NCBI RefSeq assembly: GCF_003369915.1
Contig: NC_046673.1
Coordinates: forward strand, 480,001 to 544,000
DNA from: Drosophila miranda
Lineage: Eukaryota > Arthropoda > Insecta > Diptera > Drosophilidae
Length of the DNA stretch: 64,000 nucleotides
Direction: 5' to 3'
Part shown: in pieces, positions 56,085 to 64,000 of the stretch
Position numbering within the stretch: the stretch's first letter is position 1
Layout: the number at the start of each line of letters is the position of its first letter
Translations under genes and position numbers: made by a program
Notes under the pieces: generated by a model
Databases searched by the model: none
Told to the model about the DNA's origin: nothing
The model's input: only the letters and a program-made list of their open reading frames with translations

Positions 56085-56988
56085 TTGAGGTTGTGTCGTT
56101 GATGCAAAGTTTATGCTCTTTTAGGATTTGCAACACATTATCCACGTGTTGTCTGTGATCCGCCTTTGAGTTGGACATTATGAGAATGTCATCAATGTAG
56201 CAAAACACGTATTCCACCGCTTGGAAGATCTGCTTCATTTGTGTCGCATTTTTGAGTCCAAATGGCATTTTTACAAATTCAATTAGGCCAAACGGAGTGC
56301 ATACTGCTGTCTTTTCGATGTCCTCTTCGGCCATCGGTATTCGATAGAATGCTCGTTCCAGGTCTAGTGTAGTGAAAATGTTTTTGCCATATGGACGGTC
56401 AGCCAAATCGTGAATGTGGGGAATCGGGTAACGATCTGGGACGGTAATCGCATTGAGCTTGCGATAATCACCGTTGGTGAGACGTTGTTTCTTGATGTCA
56501 TTAAGCAAATGGAACTGTGCTAGGAAGTCAGCGCCAATAATTGCGGTTTGTACATCAGCGATGACAAATGACCATTTAAACGAACGATCCAGGCCCAGGT
56601 CGAGTTCGAGGTCCTGATATCCAAAGGTTCGAATGGTAGTCTGGTTTGCGGCATACAATTTCAGTTTGTCATCGCTTAGTTTGCGTTGAGCCATAGTGCA
56701 AGGTATAACTGATACCACCGATCCGGAATCGATGAGAAAAATCCGACTAGTTTTTTTATCTTGGATGTGCAGTGGTGGTCGTGATTCACAGGTAACTTGT
56801 CTCTGGTCGTTGAGATGCTGTTGATAATATCGGCAGTCCGGACGGCACTTGCGTGCGCGATCACCAAAAGTACTGTGGTAGTAACACAGGGATGCCTTGT
56901 TGCCATTATCATCTATGTATGTTCGTGCCATGGGGAACCTTGGGCTTTTTGGGTAAGTTTTGTTGTAGCAAAGACTATACAATACCAA
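56044..56988 (-). pseudogene. Cys-His box, protease and reverse transcriptase
   Basis: From the N-terminus: [14 protein letters not shown] (Cys-His box), [13 protein letters not shown] (protease active site DSG), [49 protein letters not shown], and [11 protein letters not shown] (YxDD). Parts of the RT fingers appear deleted between [10 protein letters not shown] and TNGDYRKL. Confidence 0.85.
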
Positions 56989-57001
56989 GATGTTGCATGA
57001 G

Positions 57002-57662
57002 GAACAAATGCTTTTTCAATTTTCGTTTGACGCTTCATGGAACGGGCGCGCGGGGCTAGTACTTCAATTCTCTTTTACGCTACCTTCGCCTCCGAAATGC
57101 TACTCGGCTTCGTCAATGCCTCGGTCAGCGTCGAGTCGGTGTGAAAGCATGTCAGTGTCTGCGTGCCGAAACCGTAGGGCAGCGTGGTCGCTGATGTCTT
57201 TGGCGCGGCACAGTTGGGACTCAGCCGAAATAGTCAAAAAATTGTATGAGTGCTTTAGATAAATTTAATGTACGCATCTAATAGAGAATTTTCCAATCGA
57301 ATTTTCAAGATAGTTTTAGTTTAGGAGATATAAGCACTCAAAGTTTAACATTTTTTCAGTGTGCAAATATTTATTGAACTCATATTCACTAACTAATTTA
57401 GCAAGCTGAGACGGCTAAAGGTCCCACTGTGCCGCTCCAAAGACATCGGCGATCCGCGACCACCGCTTCGACGGTGCTGAGGCTCGAGAGTCCAGAAATA
57501 TTTCGTTGCTGGTGAAGGCATTGCCGAACAGACGAAACCGATGGGCAGCGGGGTCGCGGTAGAGACGAAGTACAGGCGAAAAGGGAATTGAAACCCCGTG
57601 CGCTCCCTCGTGCCGTTTGGGTCCTAATGTTAGGACCCGCCATAGAACAGCTTTTTGGTCGC
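57002..57662. repeat. inverted-repeat block inside the decayed Ty3 element
   Basis: Perfect 31-base inverted repeats bound it: 56970-57000 and 57663-57693 (AATACCAAGATGTTGCATGA and complement). Inside, 57160-57230 and 57405-57480 also match in reverse complement around GATGTCTTTGGCGCGGCACA. The centre is AT-rich. It separates gag from pol in the element. Confidence 0.65.
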
Positions 57663-57750
57663 TCATGCAACATCTTGGTATTGTATAGTCTTTGGTTGTT
57701 TCAAATTCGGACTTTTGCTACTTACCGCATCGACGCTCTGCTGAATTTGC

Positions 57751-58200
57751 TCAGCGGAATTGGGTTGAGTCGACATACATATCTACATACATAGCACACA
57801 TGGAGTCGATGGCACTATTTTCGATCATCTTGTCGGCAATCTTTGCCAGCTTGTCCAGATCGATCTCCTCCCAAACCGAAATGAGCGGACGAATCAACGA
57901 AGGCAACTCGGTGAAGAAGAGGTTTCGTATGACGGCTTCGCATCCACTAGCGCGTGCTAAGCGACGCAAGTGACGCTCCAGATTGGATTTATTGAATTTC
58001 GGAATGATGTTCTGAGCTAAATGTTGAAAGTTTTGAGCTGTTGGCTGTGCGGCTGCTACTTGAAGCCGCTGTAGTTGCTCTCTTAACTCATTTAGCGTGG
58101 CCTCCGTGCTCCCCATTTTTGTTGCTTCGTAAAATTTGTCACCGTCTTCTGCCGGTTTGTTTTTGGTCGAGGAACGCAAAAAATAGTACTGTTTTTGCAT
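57751..58200 (-). pseudogene. Gag N-terminal fragment of the decayed Ty3 element
   Basis: ATG at 58200, 13 bases after the primer site. ERHLRRLARASG, then LFFTELPSLIRPLISVWEEIDLDKLAKIADKMIE matches the common Ty3 Gag helix (LW..LP..I...L....DLD.LA..AD.). A Gln-rich linker precedes it. The frame is lost after 57751. Confidence 0.75.
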
Positions 58201-58212
58201 TTGCGGTTGTTT

Positions 58213-58231
58213 TTTAACGTAGGGGTCACCA
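58213..58231 (-). other. primer-binding site, tRNA-Trp type
   Basis: Minus strand TGGTGACCCCTACGTTAAA; the first ten bases and the ACGT after a one-base mismatch fit the complement of the tRNA-Trp 3' end (TGGTGACCCCGACGTGA). It lies 13 bases before the gag ATG. Confidence 0.7.
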
Positions 58232-58815
58232 CTTTGGCGGGTTGGCCACGGGCGTTAAAAATTGACATAGCGCCCGCGGGGTTTTATGTCACTTTTTTTT
58301 TGGCGTTATAACACTATAAGACCCTAAACGATTGCTGTCTTATTTTCGAAAAATTTACTGCATTTGCAGCTTCTCCACTTTTTTGGCATTCTTCGTAAAA
58401 GATTTCGCGAACTCCTTTTCTTTGTAGGGTTTTCTGCTCACAAGGTCAATGTGATCAACATTATTGATCAACTCCAGTTGTGTTATGAGTTCTTGTGGAG
58501 AGGCATGGTTGTGTTTGCACTCATTTGAGACTCATTTGAGTGCACACGCCAATATTGGACAAAGCCACTGAAACACCACAGTCTTTTATATAGCAAATAT
58601 AACGCGAACTATTTTTTAACGCACTCTTTATTTTAAATAATTGTTGCTCTGTTGTTAAAAGCAACAACTTTGAATTTTTCCAAAACCCAGCAACAATCTT
58701 GTACTCATATGAAGCTTCCATTACGCATGCACTTTTCTCGAAGACCCGAGGGCCTTATGAAACAAAATTTAGTGTCTTAACGCCCGTGGGCGTTATGACA
58801 CTGGGCGTTATGACA
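58232..58815 (-). repeat. candidate 5' LTR of the decayed Ty3 element
   Basis: Starts TGTCATAACGCCC at 58815 (the unit repeats once: TGTCATAACGCCC again at about 58800) and ends just before the tRNA-Trp primer site. No second LTR in the window, so the limits are tentative. Confidence 0.5.
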
Positions 58816-58985
58816 TGTACCCTCGGGTATAAATATAGAGTTGCGTTCGCAGCACCAACTCACAACATTTCCCCTCGTTTTGTTTATTGCTTTGGCTATA
58901 TTAATGATCCCATCAGATCTAGCTTATTAAATTTGGTAGATATGATATTATTTTATGATTCTACATATAGAAGAATTTAATATAC
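58816..58985. repeat. rearranged DINE-1 fragments
   Basis: CGGGTATAAATATAGAGTTG..CTCACAACATTTCCCCTCG is a DINE-1 head in reverse. It is followed at once by TTTGGCTATATTAATGATCC in forward orientation. Confidence 0.6.
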
Positions 58986-59204
58986 CGCTGCTATCCTTGA
59001 ATACCAGGTATAGCCATGTGGAAGTAAAGTCGATTTTTTGTAGAACTTAACTAGTGGGCTGAGATTTTCCTATCTTTTACCAAACGAAAATTTTTTTAGT
59101 TTTATAGAGATCTGTCAAGCCAAAACTGTCCCCGAACGAACCCAAAACGTAAAGTTTCAAGCTTTTAGGTCCTGAATCAATTTTTGGCGAGCATTTATCC
59201 CAAA

Positions 59205-59759
59205 ATGCTGAAGAACTCCCGATTCCCAAAGTCAACTTCCAATGGGGAGAGGCTGCTGGACTGGAACAGGCCGCCATTTGAATTGTGCGACGAGGAATGC
59301 ATGCTGATGGCGCTCAGCATCTCTATTTGCGTGCAGATCCTGCTCATGGCATACATCGCTTTCACCCTGCTCAATCCGTATGCTTGGCGAATCCATATGT
59401 ACAACGAGTGGCAGCGCCAGCGTTTCAGCAACTTTATCTTTGGCCGTCTAGTGCTTCACTTGGACACAGCGCAGACCCTACATCTTGTTGGTCAGCAGGA
59501 AAATGGCTGTCAGAGGGCACGCAGAATGGCTATGGATGCAGTTCAACTATTTCGCCGGGATGCAATGAAGATCCTTTATCCCGCCCACGATATACGATCT
59601 GTTCATATCGGCGATTTGTATTTTGTGCCGGATGAGGAGGAGAAACTGATTGCTGACGCCGGCTACGACCTAGACAACTTTGAAGTCACTCCAGATTTCC
59701 TAATCCATTTACTCTATCCGGAACGGGTTGGACATTCCTGTTTATCAGAGAACCCATGA
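59205..59759 (+). CDS. uncharacterised single-pass membrane protein
   Basis: One exon, ATG at 59205 in good context (CAAAATG) to TGA at 59757-59759, 184 aa. Upstream in-frame codons exist but the first ATG is here. One strong membrane segment (about residues 28-51, MLMALSISICVQILLMAYIAFTLL) follows an N-terminal region with WNRPPFELCDEEC. The rest is soluble and well-formed: WQRQRFSNFIFGRLVLHLD, then RRDAMKILYPAHDIRSVHIGDLYFVPDEEEK and a C-terminal VTPDFLIHLLYPERVG. Codon use and composition look genic. No family was recognised, so no function is proposed. It sits between two repeat-rich stretches. Confidence 0.75.
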   Translation: MLKNSRFPKSTSNGERLLDWNRPPFELCDEECMLMALSISICVQILLMAYIAFTLLNPYAWRIHMYNEWQRQRFSNFIFGRLVLHLDTAQTLHLVGQQENGCQRARRMAMDAVQLFRRDAMKILYPAHDIRSVHIGDLYFVPDEEEKLIADAGYDLDNFEVTPDFLIHLLYPERVGHSCLSENP

Positions 59760-60056
59760 GAGACGCTGAGTGCTATATGTACATACATCTTGCGTTATTG
59801 TACGGCCTGCCTTCGGAATAGCATTGGCATAGCATTAACCCTACGGATGAAAATTTGATTCGAATGTGATTGAAAGATGTGCATAAATTATTCAGGAAAG
59901 TTAACTATACATAAAAATTTACGGTTGGAGTTCGGGGAAGATTAAAAATGTATCTAAAAAAAAAACCTCAGTTTTTTGATTGTTTATTAAAAAGTGCAGC
60001 TGGAAAGCACAAGCTCAGTAATCTGTTGGTGTTGATAGGTGTTAGACAAAAATTTG
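59760..60056. other. 3' flank of the 59205 gene
   Basis: Non-coding AT-rich DNA. Nothing recognised. Confidence 0.4.
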
Positions 60057-60935
60057 TATACCCGATACTAAAAATGAGTATAGGGGTATATTAGATTTGT
60101 GGTGAAAATGGATGTGTGTAATGTCCAGCGTTTCCGACCCAATAAAGTATACATAAATATTCTTGGTCAGCATCAATAGCCGATTCGATTGAGCCATGTC
60201 TGTCTGTCCGTCTCTATGAGCGTCTAGTGCTCAGAGACTATAAAAGCTAGAGCAACGACATTTTGTACCCAGACTTCTGTGATATGTCACTGTTACAAGT
60301 GTATTTCAAAACTTCGTCCCGCCCCTTTCCGCCCCCACAAAAGACGAAAATCTGTGGCATCAACAATTTCAAAGATACGAGAAAACCAAAAACGCACAAT
60401 CATAAAGAATGACCATATCTACCAGTTTACCGAATCTGGATCAGGTCGGAACATTTTTATAGGCAAAAGGAACAAATGAATTTGCAGTGGCTGCGCTGCG
60501 CCCGACGACACGTTCCGACACGTTTACAACTCTACATTTATACCCGATGCATAGGCATGGCTCTCCGATGCCTCTCTTCCACCAGACGGCGCATAACATT
60601 AAGCGACAAAAAGAGTGTGCGAGAGAGACCTAAAATCAGTCTGAACGTGTCGTCGTGCGCTACGTAGCGACCGAAAATTTATTTGTTACTTTTGGTTATA
60701 ATCGGATCGGATTATTACTATCTGATCAGGATTCGGAAATCTGGTCGATATGGCCAAACTCCTGTTAGATCTCACTATTACAAGTTTATTTCCAAGTTTC
60801 GCCCCACCCGCTTCCGCCCTCACAAAGGGCTAAAATTGTGGCATCCACAATTTTGAAGATATGGGAAAACCAAAAAACGCAGAATCGTAAAAAATTACTA
60901 TATCTATCAGATTGCTAGGGGATTTGCTGGGGTGA
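60057..60935. mobile_element. DINE-1 copy k, composite of inverted pieces
   Basis: 60057-60510 is a reverse-orientation tail half (TATACCCGATACTAAAAATG to GCTGCGCCCGACGACACGTT). 60530-60700 is a forward head of the GCATAACATTAAGCGACAAA type. 60755-60930 is again reverse-oriented middle sequence. Two or more insertions or a rearrangement produced it. Confidence 0.75.
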
Positions 60936-61526
60936 AACTGGGATGATTTCTGCGCGATCCATATACAAAAATCCTTGCTTTGGCGGGGAAAAATGTATCT
61001 AGTCTAAGTAATGGACTTGTTGATGGACGCGTGTCTGAATAACATAAAACTACCGATATTTTGTCATGCGCAAGATGATCAAATCAAAATAAACTAATCA
61101 AATTTTAACTTTAAATTATGTTCCAAAGTACGATTCATAAAAAAACTATAGTATTTAGTATATTTTTTAGCAATTAACTGGCGCTCACAAAACCATCTTA
61201 AAACTATCTTACGTACGTATCATATATATATATACAGTGCCGCTCAACTGAATAGGTTCAACAATTTTCATATTTATATATGAATATATACATACGTACA
61301 TATTATTGAAAATAGTATACAAATTAGCTGACATCGGTGTGCACACGTTTTTTAGAGGTTTGAGAATACACAAAAAAAAGAAAAAAAAAAGGATAGAACA
61401 ACCAACTAGACTGGAATCGGGGTAAGCTCCATTAACAATTAACGAAACGAGCTTCCCTGGGTTAGAAATTCATTATCAACAATCTCGGATTACAGATCGC
61501 ATCAATCATTTATCAGCAATAACCGA
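60936..61526. other. 3' flank of the acyltransferase gene
   Basis: AT-rich, with an A-rich run at 61370-61390 and TATA runs near 61225. It includes the presumed 3' UTR of the minus-strand gene ending at 61527. Confidence 0.4.
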
Positions 61527-64000
61527 TCACTTCTTGAAGCATATCTTGAGGATGCGAATGACAGGCGCCTCGAACAAGGCCGAAATAACAAAGGCAGAGC
61601 CAAAGGAGACGACGGCATTACCCAGGAAGAGAGTGAGGATATGCAAGTTGCTCAGGTGAACAGTGCCGCTCATGTGTGAAGAGCAGATGAACATTATGAT
61701 CGGATGGATTAGGTAGGCGCAGTATGTGAGGCGCGATAGGGGCCACAGCACACGGTAGGAGAGGATCGCATTCACGGTGGGCGCCAGGCCCCAGCAGCTG
61801 GAGAGTACGATCCAGACCAGTCCGCAGCTGAAGGCCGTGTGACCGACACCCACATAGAAGGCGGTGCTCCCGGTACTCAGCTGTCCCTTCCAGACGCCGA
61901 ATATGACAATTAGAAGCGTGGCCACGCTGGTCGCCCAAAGGGCTCCGTTGAGGCGCCTGGATACCTGTGGTGGCGTCTTCACCTTATACAGTGCGTAGCC
62001 CGTGAACATGCCTGAAAGACTGCCATACAGAGAAGGAACACATCGAGGATTTACCATGGTGTAGTTACTTACCCACAATATAGGATCCCACACGTTGCCA
62101 GGGCTTATCGTATAGAAAGTCAAAGGACTCGAAAGGAAGCGCTACTTTGTGAGTGTACTGATGCTGCAAGGACACAATGCCCGAGATGCTCCAGGAGCTA
62201 AACAGGAAAACGATCAACGTCAAAGCCACTGCCTTGAAGTATCTGCGGAGCATAAACGATATTTAGCTAATCCTAGAGTAGAGAATGATGGCGAACTCAC
62301 TTTCTGGAAAAAGCCAGAAGAAGGGCAGCCATCACATAGAACTGCATCTCGTTGGCCATGTACCAGCTCCACATCATGCACATTTCGCGCTGTGGAAAGA
62401 AGTTGTTGATGTATAGGATGTTGCGCCACCAGTAGATGCGGCAGGTGTTATGTTCGATCTTGGCCGGCTGGAACACGGACGAGTCCAGGCCTTGTCTGCA
62501 ATAGCAGAGAAGCTCTTAAAACCCGTTGGTAAACAATTTTAATAAGCCCATCCTCACCTGACCGCAAAGTCATTAAAAATGACCACGAAGAGATATACGG
62601 GCGTGAGGCGTAGATAGCGGTAGAGTAGCATCATCAGGCTTTCCATGCAGCTGCGTCGCACAAAGTGGCACGGCTCCGAGGGATGCTTGCGCTCCTGCTT
62701 GAGGTAGAGAAGTGTGACCAGTAGACCACTGATGAAGAAGAACGAGTCCACCGAGAATGTGGCGTTCCCAATCACCTGATACCACACCGAGCGTTCCGTG
62801 ATCACGCGTTCAAACTGGAATCAAACAGGTCACAATGATCTCTTCTTCTGGACATGAGTTTTTACCTTATTCTCGCCTATGGCAAACATCTGCAGATAGG
62901 TGTGCACCATCATGGTCCACAGCACGGAGAAGACGCGCAGTCCGTGCAGGCAGGAGGTGTGAGTCTGTAAGGAGATCCATTGGGAGAGTAGAAGATTAGC
63001 AGAGAGCGTAATCGAAATCTCTAACTCACCTCTTTTGTTTTGTCAATGTTCAGTATGGCTTTGGCATTTGTCTGTAGTGCAAAGCATAGAAGGACCTGCT
63101 GGTGGAAAGCTGTGGAGGATGGAACGCTGTTCAGAGAGGGGACTCCCGGGTAGTCGCCCAAACTCACCAATGGGCTGCTCCGCCTCGTATGTGCCAGCCA
63201 CCCCAGCACAACTTCCTGTCTCCACTTGGTAGTCTGTCATCTCCGACTTCCTTGCCACGGAGGCAGATGTTGAGGTGGCCTGCATATGGTTGCTTCCAGT
63301 CTCATCAGGGCCTGCAGTCAAGCCATCTGAGACATCACTGGAATTTCCCGAGGGCTGCCTATTCCCATTGACATCCATATCGAGGTTGTCAATGGCATTT
63401 CCATTGACATTAGCAGTGGCATTGCCACCCAGCGGACGCATCTGGAAGAGTTCGAAAGGCTTGCCATAGAAGGCGACTGCATAGTCGTTTCCACTCTTGC
63501 CTGAGGATCCGTCGCACTTGCCACTGATGGCGGCTATGGGCGCAGCCACTAAGCGACGCTCATCGATCCGCATTTGGTAGTATGAAGCCACAATCACGAC
63601 GAGCAGGAGGGTGAGCATAAAGCTACTGCAAGAGACCCCGAACCGAATCTAATTAGCTCTATCATATGTGGATGAAGAAAGGGATTCACAAATTACATAC
63701 ATGAAGACCTGAAACTTGAGTTGTCGCCAGTGGCTGTACACCCCTGGCACAGTGCGAACGTGCAGCACTTGGAGTGGAGGCTGATGCAGCGAGGAGTTGT
63801 GGGACCCCAGTACAATTAGCATTCGGGCATAGGGATCCAACGAGAGTATGGACTGCACATCGTGGGCCGAGCACGACTTGGGCAGGCACTCGCCCAGACT
63901 CAGTAGCATCTAATGGATGAAAATTCAGTCTATCACACTCTGAAATCTCTGGGCCCTCTGGGAGCTCCATTTACTCACCGATCGATTCAGTCTGGGCAGA
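61527..64000 (-). CDS. NRF-6-like integral membrane acyltransferase, 5' end missing
   Basis: Nose-resistant-to-fluoxetine family (acyltransferase 3), multi-pass membrane proteins in insects and worms; substrates are mostly unknown. Exons on the minus strand: 64000(partial)-63979, 63909-63701, 63625-63168, 63109-63030, 62964-62866, 62814-62558, 62495-62301, 62242-62073 and 62011-61527; all GT-AG with matching phases, at least 658 aa. The NRF luminal domain part shows GECLPKSC. Then come SCLHGLRVFSVLWTMMVHTYLQM, DSFFFISGLLVTLLYLK, LLYRYLRLTPVY, WWRNILYINNFF..CMMWSWYMANEMQFYV, YDKPWQRVGSYIVG and LSRLTYCAYLIHPIIMF, in the family order. A long hydrophilic Asn/Ser/Gly-rich insert lies in exon 3. 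The gene name is not assigned. Confidence 0.92.

Larger units (their letters stand above)
54110..58815 (-). mobile_element. decayed Ty3-type retrotransposon with tRNA-Trp primer site
   Basis: On the minus strand: a candidate 5' LTR (58815-58232), primer site (58231), a gag fragment, an inverted insertion-like block (57002-57662), a Cys-His box with protease, reverse transcriptase, RNase H and integrase down to about 54330. Frames are broken several times and no 3' LTR was found before the DINE-1 at 54026. The single CYYH..C gag box and tRNA-Trp primer suggest the CsRn1/Kabuki lineage of Ty3 elements; this assignment is inference. Confidence 0.8.

Overview
The window is nuclear DNA of a Drosophila species. 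Spliced genes match fly proteins (Roc1a and a BCR/ABR-type RhoGAP1A), introns have GT-AG borders, promoters carry fly core elements (DRE, Ohler motif 1), and gaps and introns are filled with DINE-1/mini-me Helentrons, Tc1, hAT and Ty3 elements. The DINE-1 type and the gene set (homologues near the tip of the D. melanogaster X) suggest an obscura-group fly and Muller element A; that is inference. No tRNA, rRNA or CRISPR array was recognised. LAYOUT: 1-2.7 kb, Roc1a (minus). 3.03 kb, a doubtful small plus-strand exon. 3.65-5.0 kb, a GATAD1 homologue (minus). 5.4-13.4 kb, a transposon island: foldback repeat, a nearly intact Ty3 retrotransposon with odd inverted ends, second foldback. 13.87-16.08 kb, an SPT2 histone-chaperone homologue (plus, 4 exons). 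18.18-20.34 kb, a gamma-glutamyltransferase (minus, 2 exons). 21-25.3 kb, DINE-1 copies and a hAT element with an 8-bp target duplication. 27.74-48.05 kb, RhoGAP1A (plus, 12 coding exons, about 1409 aa), whose 4.7 kb and 10.8 kb introns hold LINE, DINE-1 and Tc1 pieces and one large palindrome. 49.67-52.63 kb, RBM19/Mrd1 homologue (minus, 4 exons, 928 aa), convergent with RhoGAP1A. 53.2-58.8 kb, a DINE-1 piece and a decayed Ty3 element primed by tRNA-Trp. 59.2-59.76 kb, an unrecognised one-exon membrane protein gene. 61.53-64.0 kb, an NRF-6-like acyltransferase gene (minus) whose 5' end lies outside the window. FUNCTION: The host genes are unrelated neighbours: ubiquitin ligase (Roc1a), chromatin (GATAD1, SPT2), glutathione metabolism (GGT), Rho signalling (RhoGAP1A), rRNA processing (RBM19) and a membrane acyltransferase. 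The most interesting structure is the RhoGAP1A intron at 40.79-44.42 kb. It holds a palindrome with arms of about 1.6-1.7 kb and a loop of about 0.3 kb, in which a Tc1-like element and its nested DINE-1 are duplicated head to head. If transcribed with the host gene it would form a long hairpin RNA, a candidate source of endogenous siRNA. A second inverted DINE-1 pair flanks exons 2-5 of the same gene and could favour circular RNA.
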